A stretch of 64,000 bases of DNA from Phymatolithon calcareum. Lineage: Eukaryota > Rhodophyta > Florideophyceae > Hapalidiales. How positions within the stretch are numbered: position 1 is the first letter of the stretch; each line of letters opens with the position of its first letter. The notes below the pieces were generated by a model. That model was not told where the DNA came from. It did not search any database and worked only from the letters and a program-made list of their open reading frames with translations. This document shows positions 1 to 9,620 of this stretch, piece by piece. The stretch is from the NCBI GenBank assembly GCA_977006965.1, contig OZ345370.1, forward strand, positions 1,364,001 to 1,428,000. Reading direction: 5' to 3'. The translations under genes and the position numbers were made by a program.

Positions 1-1075
1 TGAGCACAATGGACCAGAGAGCGAGGCGGAAGAGAAGGCAAGGATGATGCAGGCCTCTGAGCTCTGACGCAGGGCAATTGTGCTCAAGAACACGGGGCGG
101 CGTGATGGGTGATGATGAGGGCAATGATGCCATTTGAAAAAATTAGTAAAAAATAAAAAGATCGGCAAAATTTTAAGTTCCAGCGTACTGTAAGTCACGA
201 GTTGAACTGGTTTCTTATTTTTATTCCTTTCGCACCTCATTTTTTTACAGTTTTACTTTCACAGAATTCTGAAGTAAACCACAGCAATCAAACTAAGACC
301 GCTTCTTTCAGGGATTGCCATGTTCTCGTTCTATTATACACGATGTGCGGGGCAAGAGAGATATCCCTTAGAAACCAGATGATGCACTTCAGTGCATCTT
401 TTGTTCTGTCTTGGTCAAGCGAATTCTGGTCAACACCATCAATTATCGCACTCCACAACATGAAAAATGCAATTGCTAGCGGAAAGGGCATTTCTGCTGC
501 TGAAGTACAGGCGACGGCGGGGCCTCTCCCTCCTCTCCTTTCAGGAGTATGTGGCGACCATGAAACGACCCTTCGTCCGTGGCCACGACGAGTCCTTCGG
601 GCAGCGTGACTGGGAAGCAGGGCGGCAGAAGGGGGCAACGGCGTTCTTTCGCAGATACTGGGGCTGGTGACGGCGGGTGTTGAAGCAGACCGTTTGCCCA
701 GGCAGCACTGATGGCGAGTCCGCGTAGCGCGACGCGGTCCTCAGGCGGAAACGACACGCCTGCGAGATGCCACTTTGCGGGTTCAGTATTCGAGGTGGAT
801 ACCATGCCGAAGATTCTTCACAATTTTCACAGTTCAGATGTTGCAATTGAGTTCCGAGACTAACGAGGTCCTTATTAGGTAGCTCAGACGCTGGTGAAAG
901 CTGGCGAGCGCCAAACGAAAAAAACGAGGAGATTGCACCAATCACTGCTCTCCATGGCTTACGATCAGGACACGCGGCAAACTTTCAAAAAATCACAAAC
1001 TCAATTGAAACCGGATCCGAATGTGCGAAGTAAAAGAACCGTAGTCACACAGCAAGAATTCGCGTGTACGACCGC
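1..1075. other. No convincing gene
   Basis: I see no recognisable gene here. The first 200 bases are AT-rich. A GC-richer stretch at about 480-800 is open on the minus strand in two frames, but neither translation shows a family motif, and neither carries a convincing start with coding-like composition. It may be the upstream region of the gene starting at 1076. Confidence 0.5.
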
Positions 1076-1648
1076 ATGGCGCTACCCGCGTTCGTCGCGC
1101 CGGGTCCGCTGCCGCTCCGCAGCAGCGCGCGCCCCATGCTGACGCCTCGGCGCGCACGCTGCAAAACTCCGTCAGCGCAACCGTCGATGCACTTTCTGGA
1201 GGCCGCGCACTCCGCCCCGGAGTTTGTCGGCCACGTCGTGGCATCGTGTGGCGCAGCGCTATTTGGCGTGCTCGGTGCGCGCGCGACGCGCGGTTCGAGA
1301 GCGCTATTTACAGCTCGGTTTGCAGCGCGGAGACGTTTGGCGGCGGAGGCGCGGCACATGCGACGACTGCGGCGGGCAGAGCTGGCGGAGGGCGCGCAAC
1401 TGGGGTATTCACGTGACTGGGATGAGCTGGACGTTGACGCATCGGAAAATCTTGTCGTGCCACTTGTTGATGAGAGTGCGAATTTTGTCGTTGGTGGTCA
1501 ACTGGAGCAGTTTAAGACGTTTGATCAGATGCTGGAGAAGATTGATGTGGAGCAAACATCGCGCAAGCAATTACCGCGGAAAGCACATAGGCAGAAGACC
1601 CCGCCCGCGGGTGACGAGTTTCTCGACGCAGATACGCTGTGGGAGTAG
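1076..1648 (+). CDS. Unknown protein with plastid-type leader (190 aa)
   Basis: Single-exon ORF of 190 residues starting at the first in-frame ATG (1076); the frame is open a few codons further upstream but only from a GTG. The first ~45 residues are rich in Ala, Pro, Ser and Arg with almost no acidic residues, which resembles a plastid or mitochondrial transit peptide. A moderately hydrophobic stretch follows (about residues 50-66, GHVVASCGAALFGVLGA) and could be one membrane helix. Next comes an Arg/Ala-rich segment, and then an acidic C-terminal half with no motif I recognise. GC content and codon use resemble the confident host genes in the window and differ from the surrounding repeats. 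No function is proposed. The start and the targeting are inferred. Confidence 0.55.
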   Translation: MALPAFVAPGPLPLRSSARPMLTPRRARCKTPSAQPSMHFLEAAHSAPEFVGHVVASCGAALFGVLGARATRGSRALFTARFAARRRLAAEARHMRRLRRAELAEGAQLGYSRDWDELDVDASENLVVPLVDESANFVVGGQLEQFKTFDQMLEKIDVEQTSRKQLPRKAHRQKTPPAGDEFLDADTLWE

Positions 1649-2605
1649 CGCGGCTGGACAGTGGGGATATTTAAAAAGAATCTGGGGGCAGCTTTTTTGC
1701 ATTGTTGCGAGTTTGTGGACTACTAAACGTGTTCAAATATGTATTGCGTCAATTGCTTCACTTCAGCTTGTTCGGAAGCTATCGCCATTGTCCTCCTGCT
1801 AGCAACGATGTGTGTCCCTTATGGACGCGGTGTTAGAGTAGACGCACTGTGCATGTGAAAGAGAAATGGCCACTCTCAAGTCAAACTGGTTTTTTCCTCA
1901 ATGCTGAAGCTGTGAATGCTCAGCAGCTGTGTGGTACGTCCTCGGGGGAATTCTAACAAGGAGTTTTCCAAGAAATTGTGCAGTAAAGGCGAGAAAACGG
2001 CCTAAAATTGTTCCAAAGACGCAATACGGTTATCCTGGTTTCACCATCTTCGGTGTAGACAGTGCCCTCGCCCGACGATGGACAGATTCCACATGTCTGC
2101 AGCTCGCAGTACTAATTCTGTCGCAACGCTCGAGGAAAACAGATACGGAGGATAGCCCAGTTAAAGATGAACTACGGATCAAATATTCAGTCAGGAGACC
2201 AGACCTGGTCGAACAATTTCGAACTACGGCATGTTCCATCCAATAAGAGTTCGGAAGAGTGGTGATCGAACGTGATTTTAGGGTACATCCCGAGGGACCT
2301 AATGAATTTAATCGGGCAAATGAGAGCGCTTGGAGAAAGAAGTGTGTTTTCATTAGATAAGAGAAATAATACTTTGCAGTAATTGACTAGAAGAGATGGA
2401 AGCACAGCACAGGCTCGTACGCGCCGATAATGGGGTCACACCACAATGATTTCGGATCCTAAAACGGATCCTAGTGAAACCGGACAGGATCAAACAACAA
2501 GATAGGGTGCAACAGGCAATTGAGTAATTCTAGGGGACTCGAAGTAAGATTCCCGGACAAGCAAGAACCATAAAACAGGAGCAATGAACAATTCGCATTA
2601 GACAG
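1649..2605. other. Intergenic/repeat-derived DNA, no gene
   Basis: This is the 3' flank of the preceding ORF followed by AT-balanced DNA with only short open frames. The last part (about 2290-2605) may be the decayed upstream portion of the LINE whose RNase H region begins at 2606, but I could not recognise reverse transcriptase motifs in it. Confidence 0.4.
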
Positions 2606-3436
2606 ATGTCCTACGACGACGGAGACGAGCATGCATACTCAACGACCCCGACCGCCTCGAAACAACGCGTTACCGTGTGCGACGAAGACGGTGACACACT
2701 CGACATGTATCGTACAATCCCATTCCAGGTCGGCGGAGCTGGGATTCTGATTTTGCGCGGCGAAGAAACTGTTATGGAAGAAGCGCTGGCCGTTAGGGCT
2801 GTCGGCTCTTCATTTGACGCGGAGGCATTTGCGGCCGTACAGGCCTTCCAAGCAACGTTAACGCTACAACTTTCCCACGGCAGCACTATCAGATGGTTCA
2901 CTGACATCCGTAGCTGCATAGACGCGCTCAACGGGCAACCGAGGATGTTTGGTGACATAGTCCGGAATCTATGGAACCTTATGGAACGGTTATTTTCACG
3001 CGAGATTCAGATAGAGTGTGTTTCGATACCGAGCCACTGCGGCGTCGCGAAGAATGAGGCTGCTGATGAACTTGCGCGGCGGGGAATTTCGGAATCGAGT
3101 CTGGCGCTGCACCAAGCGATACCTCTCACTTTGGAAGCGGCACGATCCATCATCAAGCGGCCCTGTAGAAGCAAACCAGTGACCCTTCCTACGCTTCCGA
3201 AAGATCTGCACATCTCGCAGAGACGTGCAGAGGTGGTACTTCACCAGTTCATAGTGAACTGCAGCCCTATTGTGGAAAGCTTTCACCGTGGACACAGCGA
3301 GAATGAACCGCTTCTCTACGACCCAGTATGCAAGATGTGCCCGTATGGCGTCAAGGAGACAGTGGAGCACCTCATCCTACACTGTTCTGGGAGGACTGCC
3401 TCTCGACGAAAATTCATCGGAAGAGTGCGAGACAAA
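2606..3436 (+). pseudogene. LINE-type retrotransposon 3' ORF: RNase H + zinc knuckle, interrupted by a YR retroelement
   Basis: The 277 codons before the insertion encode an RNase H fold. An acidic residue lies in DAEAFAAVQAF, another in FTDIRSCIDAL, then comes PSHCGV with the His, and NEAADELAR with the last Asp. This is the order seen in RNase H domains of I- and Tad-like non-LTR elements. Near the end is a CCHC-type knuckle (CKMCPYGVKETVEHLILHC), typical of LINE ORF2 C-termini. No reverse transcriptase is recognisable upstream, so the copy is 5'-truncated or decayed. The frame is cut at 3436/3437 by the element that ends at 7570. The reading frame resumes after it at 7571 and stops at 7637-7639 with a sequence that looks like a normal LINE ORF end. 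Confidence 0.8.
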
Positions 3437-3595
3437 ACGCCCTGTATTGTCAAATCACATTGTAATTACTTGACAGCGAATTATGCAATGTAATTGTACG
3501 TACAGCGCGGTACCGTCGCGCGAGAGTACAAGTACTTTGGATAGCGGACGGCGCGACCGGCCCGACTTGGGCAGTCACTTCTTTTCTCTATCCTA
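3437..3595 (+). repeat. Split direct repeat A1 (left end)
   Basis: This 159 bp stretch recurs at 7219-7377 (A2) with no difference that I can see. It forms the left terminus of the tyrosine-recombinase retroelement. It starts ACGCCCTGTATTG and ends in TCTCTATCCTA. Confidence 0.9.
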
Positions 3596-3669
3596 GAGAA
3601 AAGAACTTCCCCGTGCTGCAATCGCGCGGAGGTTTGACACAAATCCCCGCTTCGATACCATCGAGCGGG

Positions 3670-4253
3670 ATGCCGCCAGAGGATCAAAGCACGGACGACA
3701 CACCGCTCCCGATACCCTTCGACGCGGCCACAAAGGCCGCTTTATTACAGGTCGTTCAAGAAGCTCTGAAGCCGCTCACCTATACTCATCATCGGCCTAC
3801 CTCACCTTCTTGGTCTACTCACTCCGTGACACCCACCGCCGTCTCACCGAGATCCAGTTTGGTTTATCCGACGCTTCGCAGCAGGAGGCCGTCGCAGACG
3901 TCACAGCCGAGCTCTCTGACGCCCACATTTCAGCTTTCGGCCTGTACGAGCTATCAGCGTCCCGATACGAGATCCTCTGCGGCTACGAGAACGCCCCAGG
4001 CGTCGCGGACCCTCTCGTTCTCGAGTCGTACATCGAGCCCCCTGCCGCCTACAGCGCAGCTGGTCGATACGCCTTCCGCCAGCAACAACGCCACGCCACG
4101 CGCTTCGCTGCCAGCCGCGCTGGGCAGCGCGGACGCACTGGAACCAATTTTCGCTCCACCGACAGCACGGGATTTGAGACAGGTCTTCGCCGTCGAGACT
4201 CTCGCCGTCGAGACGCTCGCCGCACCCGCGGCGGAGTTAAAGACCGCAAGTGA
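3670..4253 (+). CDS. Gag-like ORF of the YR retroelement (one frameshift)
   Basis: This is the first ORF of the element. The ATG at 3670 opens a frame that reads MPPEDQSTDD and an amphipathic stretch ending EALKPLTY at about 3780. The coding pattern then continues in the frame one base earlier (AYLTFLVYSLRDTHRRLTE..., about 3783-4253), which runs to a TGA at 4251-4253. That part contains a structured segment followed by an Arg/Gly/Gln-rich tail that looks RNA-binding. The position and composition fit a Gag-type protein of DIRS-order elements, although there is no zinc knuckle. Whether the shift near 3780 is programmed or a mutation cannot be told from one copy. The RT frame overlaps the TGA directly (GTGA at 4250-4253). 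Confidence 0.55.
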
Positions 4254-4267
4254 TCCTCTCCATCCCA

Positions 4268-6160
4268 ATGGTGCCCCCGTTTGTGGAAGTCGGACGCGCC
4301 TTTCGCGCATGGGAGGACATCGGAGCAAGTCCCTGGTTGGTGCGCCAGCTCCGTTTCGGGCTCCAGCTTCCCTGGGTCCGGCCTCCTCCAAAGAGCCGAC
4401 CCCGGGAATATCCTCTAACGGAGGCTCACGGAAGCTTCGCCAAGGCAGAAACTTCTCGCTGGGTTGCACGCGGGTATGCGCGCACAGCAACCCCCCTCGA
4501 GCGCAAACAGGTCCTGGCGGGCGGGTGTGTTTCGTCAGCGTTTGTCATCAGTGGCGGCCGCAAGTTGCGGTTGGTGATCGACTACAAGCGAATAAACGAC
4601 TGTCTCGCCACGCGTTCGTTCCGCATGGACCAGATCTCCGATTTGGCAGCAGTCACCCGCAGGAACGACTGCCTCTTCAAGGCGGACATTTCCGACGCGT
4701 ACTACCACCTGCGCCTTCGGCGGACAGACCAGCTCCGCCTGGCCTTCTGTATGGGCGACGGCGAGATATACATCCCATTGTGCCTCAATTGTGGTCTCGC
4801 CGTCGCCCCTTGGTTCTTTACGAAAGCCATGAAGCCTGTCGTCGAGCACCTTCGCGCACGCGGGCATCGTGTATTCAGCTACCTCGACGATTTTTTCGGT
4901 GCGGCCTGTCCCTCTGCCCCCACTCGTATTGCCAGTCGCAGCGACACCGCCGGCTTGGGCCGCGAGTTTCGCGCCCTCTTATCACGACTGGGAATTTCCC
5001 TCCACCCTCAGAAGTGCAATTTCTCCGGCCTGCAACGGCTGGAGATCTTAGGCATTATAGTGGACACCAAGTACGAGCTATTTCTTCTACCTCCCCAGAA
5101 AGTGGCCAAGATAGAGACCGCGGCGCAGCAGCTACTCTCCTACGCCGGCGGCCACCGTCGCCACGTTCGCACATCCGCCATTCGGCATTTCACAGGTTTG
5201 GCAAACGCCGCCTCTCCGGCTCTAATCGACGGGCGTCTTCGCCTTCGCGAACTATTCAACGCCCTACGACCCACTCAGTCCTGCCCTGCCACCCCCCAAA
5301 TGCCCCTCTCACATCGCTCGGGGCGGGATCCTCGTCTTTCTCACGCTGCTCTGCGCGACCTACAATGGTGGTCCCGCCTGTCCAAAAACCCCCATGTTGG
5401 TCGCGTTATCTGGCCCGCCCCGGACGCCGTCCTATTCACAGACGCAAGCATGGGGGGATGGGGGGCGGCTTGGAATGGCACAGTACCAGCCTCCGGGTTT
5501 TTCTCAGAAGAAGAAGAGGGTGCCCATATCAACGAGCTCGAGCTAACTGCCGCCATCTTTGCAGTGCAAAACTTCGCGCGCTTCGCGCGCGGACTGCACG
5601 TTCAGCTCGTCACAGACTCGATGGTCACGTACTACATGGTGCGGAACTACACCAGTCGAGCACCCCGGCTCCTCACGAAGCTCCGGGAATTGCGTGCCCT
5701 CTGCGAGGCACACGGCGTCACAATTTCGACGCGCCATATTCCTTCGGTCTTAAATTGTTGGGCAGATCGCCTGTCTCGCAGACGCGACAGCGCAAGCTGG
5801 TCGCTTCCACCTACGGCGCAGGCGCTGCTCCAGCGTCGCCTCCGCAAGTCCCTCTTTCCTGTCGACGGGCACGACCTCCCCTCCCCGCGGCCCACCCCAA
5901 GACCCATCCTCGTACTTCCTCGTCCCGCCCTCGCCGGCGTGTGGTGCCGTCATCTCGCCGCATTGCGCTCGGGCGTCATGGTTTGCCCCAGCTGGACAGG
6001 ACAGGCCTGGTACCACACCGCCTCGGCCGTAGCTCGCCGGTGCACTTTAGCCGAATCCTACACTCCCCCTTGGCGCAGCGTGGCGTTCGACTTCGGCGCA
6101 TTTCCCACCCCTCACGCTCAGCAAGGGCAGCACAGCGCTGGCGCGAGGAGGGGCGATTAG
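4268..6160 (+). CDS. Reverse transcriptase-RNase H of the YR retroelement
   Basis: About 630 residues. The RT core is visible as LVIDYKRINDCL, then the catalytic FKADISDAYYHL (motif A), the stretch NCGLAVAPWFFTKAM, and FSYLDDFFGA with the YLDD active site (motif C). RNase H follows, with FTDASMGGWGAAW (first Asp), INELELTAAIFAVQNF (Glu), LVTDSMVTYYMV (Asp) and LNCWADRLSR (last Asp). This RT-RH pair without protease or integrase is the DIRS-order arrangement. The frame is open from about 4250 (GTG); the first ATG is 4268. All catalytic residues appear intact, so the ORF could be functional. It is fully overlapped by another open frame that ends in the recombinase. Confidence 0.88.
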   Translation: MVPPFVEVGRAFRAWEDIGASPWLVRQLRFGLQLPWVRPPPKSRPREYPLTEAHGSFAKAETSRWVARGYARTATPLERKQVLAGGCVSSAFVISGGRKLRLVIDYKRINDCLATRSFRMDQISDLAAVTRRNDCLFKADISDAYYHLRLRRTDQLRLAFCMGDGEIYIPLCLNCGLAVAPWFFTKAMKPVVEHLRARGHRVFSYLDDFFGAACPSAPTRIASRSDTAGLGREFRALLSRLGISLHPQKCNFSGLQRLEILGIIVDTKYELFLLPPQKVAKIETAAQQLLSYAGGHRRHVRTSAIRHFTGLANAASPALIDGRLRLRELFNALRPTQSCPATPQMPLSHRSGRDPRLSHAALRDLQWWSRLSKNPHVGRVIWPAPDAVLFTDASMGGWGAAWNGTVPASGFFSEEEEGAHINELELTAAIFAVQNFARFARGLHVQLVTDSMVTYYMVRNYTSRAPRLLTKLRELRALCEAHGVTISTRHIPSVLNCWADRLSRRRDSASWSLPPTAQALLQRRLRKSLFPVDGHDLPSPRPTPRPILVLPRPALAGVWCRHLAALRSGVMVCPSWTGQAWYHTASAVARRCTLAESYTPPWRSVAFDFGAFPTPHAQQGQHSAGARRGD

Positions 6161-7194
6161 TTGCACTGAATCAACTGGGTCACTGTGCTGGTGCATCCAC
6201 GGCCGCCACGCTTCTGGCAAATTCATACGCAGGCTCTACGCAGGCGAACTATCAACGCCTTTGGGATGCCTTTTCGGCGTTTTGCGCCCGTGCCTGCTTA
6301 CGTCGTCTTCCCGCCACACCACACACTGTATGTTGCTATCTTGGCTTCGTTTATGATCGCGGAACCGTGCGAGGAACATCTCTTCGGCCCTACATAGCCG
6401 CCATCGCCGCGCAACACAACCGATATGGCCTACCGGACCCCACTGATCACCCCACCGTAAAGGCGACTCGGTCAGGTTTCCGTGCCATGGACGCACGGCG
6501 ACGCACCGGGGCGCCAGAGCGGTCTGCACCCCTCCCAGCTTCCGTCGCCTACTACGCCCTGCAGCTTGCTATCCAGACAAATCGTGTGGACCGACTTCGC
6601 AAATGGGGACTGCTCGCGATCTGTTTTCTCCTCTGTGCCCGCCCGGGGAGCGTTTACCCGCTCGCCGCCACGGATGTGGAGCTTTCTCCAACATTGTTAG
6701 CTATCCAGCTGCGGAAGTTTAAATACTCCGAGACCGGCGTCACGCCTCGCATCGCCCTTCGGATCCCTCTCCATGGATTACATGACCAACTGTTTCAATT
6801 ATTTTCCCGTCTATTAGCTGCGGCGCGAGAGCCGGCATGGTTGTTATTCCCGTCTACAGGACTTCCGACGCGCCCTGCCAGTGCCTCCTCTCTTTCACAC
6901 AGCATGGGCTCTTTGGCCACGCATCTCGGTGTGAACCCGCCCATAGGAATGAAATTTACCCCGCGCTCCGTTCGTAGTGGTGGAATCTCTGCAGCGTACT
7001 CCGTCGGGCTTCGTTTGCCGCTGATAATGCGGCTTTCCAACCACACTTCCACGGATGTCGTGTTTCGCCATTATCTAGACCCGCTGACGCGAGTCAATGA
7101 TGCAGCACGGCTCTTTTTCGGCCGCTTCCTCTCGCTCGGGGACCCGGCCGAGCTGGGTACACCGTCCCCAGTCGCGATTTCTGTGGCAAACTGA
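6160..7194 (+). CDS. Tyrosine recombinase of the YR retroelement
   Basis: The C-terminal ~345 codons of a long open frame encode a phage-integrase-fold recombinase. An N-terminal SAM-like region (ANSYAGSTQANYQRLWDAF...) is followed by the catalytic part: the first Arg in LCARPGSVYPL; the HxxR-like box as RSVRSGGISAAY, where the usual His position reads Arg; SNHTSTDVVF with the His/Trp position; and the nucleophile Tyr in FRHYLDP. There is no obvious own ATG at the domain start. Expression by frameshift or reinitiation from the RT frame ending at 6160 is plausible, and this start is only the domain boundary. The enzyme would integrate the circular DNA intermediate at the ACG core shared by the A and B repeats. 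Confidence 0.85.
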   Translation, partial: VALNQLGHCAGASTAATLLANSYAGSTQANYQRLWDAFSAFCARACLRRLPATPHTVCCYLGFVYDRGTVRGTSLRPYIAAIAAQHNRYGLPDPTDHPTVKATRSGFRAMDARRRTGAPERSAPLPASVAYYALQLAIQTNRVDRLRKWGLLAICFLLCARPGSVYPLAATDVELSPTLLAIQLRKFKYSETGVTPRIALRIPLHGLHDQLFQLFSRLLAAAREPAWLLFPSTGLPTRPASASSLSHSMGSLATHLGVNPPIGMKFTPRSVRSGGISAAYSVGLRLPLIMRLSNHTSTDVVFRHYLDPLTRVNDAARLFFGRFLSLGDPAELGTPSPVAISVAN

Positions 7195-7221
7195 GCAGCC
7201 TACGCCCGCGCACCCATTACG
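7184..7221 (+). repeat. Split direct repeat B1
   Basis: This 38 bp stretch (starting TGGCAAACTGAGCAGCC) is repeated exactly at 7533-7570. It overlaps the recombinase stop codon and the first three bases (ACG) of repeat A2. Confidence 0.88.
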
Positions 7222-7377
7222 CCCTGTATTGTCAAATCACATTGTAATTACTTGACAGCGAATTATGCAATGTAATTGTACGTACAGCGCGGTACCGTCG
7301 CGCGAGAGTACAAGTACTTTGGATAGCGGACGGCGCGACCGGCCCGACTTGGGCAGTCACTTCTTTTCTCTATCCTA
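7219..7377 (+). repeat. Split direct repeat A2
   Basis: Internal copy of the left-terminal 159 bp repeat at 3437-3595, directly abutting B1 with a shared ACG. Confidence 0.9.
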
Positions 7378-7532
7378 CCATCCCTCCCTCCCCATCACTG
7401 GCTGCTCTTCGAGCCACCTCTCTCTCTGTTCGTAGTTCGTTCTTTATGGGCGCACGTCTGAGCCCCTTTAATTTCCTCTCTACTTCTACCAATTATCCAA
7501 AATTTCCTCTGGCAAAGTAAATTATGTGTCTT

Positions 7533-7570
7533 TGGCAAACTGAGCAGCCTACGCCCGCGCACCCATTACG
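7533..7570 (+). repeat. Split direct repeat B2 (right end)
   Basis: Right terminus of the YR retroelement; a copy of B1. The interrupted LINE frame resumes immediately after it (GTA GAA AAT...). Confidence 0.88.
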
Positions 7571-7690
7571 GTAGAAAATCTGTGCAGGGAGAGACCCGTA
7601 GAGATACTCCAATATTTGAACAATGAGAAATTACTCTAGGGTTAGTTCTGGCGTTAATTTACGCATTCTGCATTAAAGAAAGAAAGAAAG
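7571..7690 (+). pseudogene. 3' end of the interrupted LINE ORF and its tail
   Basis: Twenty-two codons in the frame of the upstream RNase H ORF end with RPVEILQYLNNEKLL and TAG at 7637-7639, a typical LINE ORF2 ending. About 35 bp later comes a short (GAAA)n/(GACA)n run (about 7675-7698), which looks like a LINE 3' tail microsatellite. Confidence 0.72.
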
Positions 7691-7698
7691 ACAGACAG

Positions 7699-8672
7699 AT
7701 GTCGACTTTCTCCAGCTTGGAACGCTTTGCACGATTCGTTCAATTCAAGTGCAGCAGACCTCGGTAATTATGATGAGCAAAGTGATCGCCATTGCCGTCC
7801 AGGCCATGGCCAAGAGTCCTTTCTTACCATGATTTCAGCACATAGAAATGCTTCCGTAGCTCAATTTGATAATGAAATACAGTACTTGTGAGTACTGCAA
7901 TGGGAAGTAGGAAGCATCTGTGGCAGAGTACCTCCTGTAGAAGTCACCAAAGACCAAATCTTACGACTCAACTTTTGTGTGCTCTAGCAATAGGGCCGAT
8001 GAAGGAGTGCTGTGTCACTACTCAAGAACTGCACTGAACTGTATGGCTGCTACTATGGGTATGCTTGTCACGTTCATTTGAAGCTGTCGGCCAGCTCAGT
8101 CCGGAAAAACGCCGCTACAAGCACATCTCAACAACCCATTTCACACTGCCTCTTGCACTGATCCACCTGGTGCAGGTCCGCTCAATAGTCCCCCCTTCTG
8201 ACTTGCTCAACCGCATTGTCTCACAGCAAGAACGCCCTAAGCAAGCTGCCATTTTCCGAGCAAAGTTTCAGCCGATCGAGCGAGAATTACATGCTGTCAA
8301 ACCAGAGACGAAAGAGGCATGCGCCCAATGTGGGCACCTGGAGAATCCGCGAAGTGGACTTCATTTCCGTAGGTTCGTACGCCATCACGATTTTTTGTGG
8401 AATCGTCGTAAATTTATGTCGTTCCGATTTAGATTACAGAACTGGTCAGAGCGAGGGGTCAGCGTTAGAGGTCATCAAAGCACGTTGATTAGCGTCTGTA
8501 ATGGCCCTCTCTACAGCAAAGTATCCCGCCGAGCAATCCCTTGACGTTGTGCCCCATCGCCCGGCACCGCACTCGAACACATTTAAATCCGCGTCCGCAC
8601 TGCTCCACCCGTACCATCGCACAGTCCCCTCTCACCGATCAGCAGTTTTCAGACAAGCTAAAAGAAAGCACT
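7699..8672. other. Intergenic DNA upstream of the WD40-like gene
   Basis: I find no supported gene here. A 159-codon plus-strand frame at 8065-8544 has no motif and no coding-like composition. The last ~150 bases are the probable promoter and 5' UTR of the gene at 8673. Confidence 0.45.
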
Positions 8673-9620
8673 ATGTTACCACCACGCCTTGTGCACTCGC
8701 ATACGGATTGGGCTCTGCACGTCGCACTTTCTGACTCCGGTTCATCCGTCCTCTCAACCGGGCTCGACAACACAGCTCGCCTTTGCACCCCATACGGCCG
8801 TCTGGAACTGCCTCTCCCGGCGCCGGCACTGCAGTGCGCGCTATCAGAGGCCGGGACATTCGCGCTCGCGCTGCGCGACGGGACGGTGAGAACATACGAT
8901 GAAAATGGACAGGAGACAAAACTGAACTCATTTCCTGGCTTTCGAAGCACATGCGGAGCGGCCATCTCCGCTGATGCGCAAGTGCAATTCGAGTGTTTCA
9001 CATCGGGCGTCGAGCATGCTGTTGTGCTTCGAAACATCAACACGGGTGCCCAAATTTCTAAGGAGGGTAATGGCCGCGGGCGCGGCGTGCAGCTCTCCGA
9101 CGACGGTGATCGATTAGCTTACATCGGTGACAGAAGCCGGGCGACGGTATCGAATGAGAATCTTGATACGTTGTTCGTTACTCATGTTGACGGTGATGCT
9201 GGGCTTGCTGTGGATGGATATGGTGTGCAAGTTGTGATCGCTGACGCTGAGACATTGCGTGTAGTTGATCTGCGCGATGGAAGCGCGCGTGAGTTGCAGG
9301 GGTATGACGCGCCGGGACGGTATGGAAGGTGTGCAACGTCGTGGGACGGTGGGAAGATTGTGGCGGCGGAGAACGATGGATTCGGGGTTTGGGATGTGTC
9401 GGGGACGAAGATCAACTCGTTTAGGACCGATCATGCCGGGTTTCAGAATGGTTGCGCCATGTCGGCGTCTGGGGCACAGGTTGTGACTGCTGCTACTGAT
9501 GGAAAAGTAAGGCTGTGGAGTACAGTTCGGAATGTGGGTCGGTTTGTTAGGATGAGGGAAACTACGGAGGAGTGCCGGTGGTGGCTTGGTGATGGTCGGG
9601 AAGCTATGAATGTCGCGTAG
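8673..9620 (+). CDS. WD40-like beta-propeller protein (315 aa)
   Basis: Single-exon gene starting at ATG 8673 (MLPPRLVHSHTDW). The frame is open further upstream but has no better ATG. The protein is made of repeating ~40-residue beta units of WD40 type: HTDWALHVALSDSGSSVLSTGLDNTARLCTP at the start, GGKIVAAENDGFGVWDV, and NGCAMSASGAQVVTAATDGKVRLWS near the end. Five to seven blades are plausible, several of them degenerate. Nothing outside the propeller identifies a specific complex, so I give no more than a scaffold role. An AATAAA-like signal (AAAATAAAAG) lies about 40 bases after the stop. GC content and codon use match host genes. Confidence 0.75.
   Translation: MLPPRLVHSHTDWALHVALSDSGSSVLSTGLDNTARLCTPYGRLELPLPAPALQCALSEAGTFALALRDGTVRTYDENGQETKLNSFPGFRSTCGAAISADAQVQFECFTSGVEHAVVLRNINTGAQISKEGNGRGRGVQLSDDGDRLAYIGDRSRATVSNENLDTLFVTHVDGDAGLAVDGYGVQVVIADAETLRVVDLRDGSARELQGYDAPGRYGRCATSWDGGKIVAAENDGFGVWDVSGTKINSFRTDHAGFQNGCAMSASGAQVVTAATDGKVRLWSTVRNVGRFVRMRETTEECRWWLGDGREAMNVA

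Larger units (their letters stand above)
3437..7570 (+). mobile_element. Tyrosine-recombinase retroelement (Ngaro/PAT-like) with split direct repeats
   Basis: The 4.1 kb element has the layout A1 - ORFs - B1-A2 - spacer - B2. A1 (3437-3595) and A2 (7219-7377) are 159 bp copies. B1 (7184-7221) and B2 (7533-7570) are 38 bp copies. B1 and A2 overlap by the trinucleotide ACG, as expected of a recombined circle junction. Inside are a gag-like ORF, a reverse transcriptase-RNase H ORF and a tyrosine recombinase ORF in three overlapping frames. Split direct repeats are known from PAT and Ngaro members of the DIRS order; classic DIRS1 has inverted repeats instead. The element has landed inside a LINE ORF, and no longer target duplication is visible. 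The near identity of A1/A2 and B1/B2 suggests a fairly recent insertion. Confidence 0.88.

Noticed and set aside
8065-8544. 159-codon plus-strand frame before the WD40-like gene
   Set aside because: No motif, atypical composition, and it overlaps the probable promoter of the next gene.
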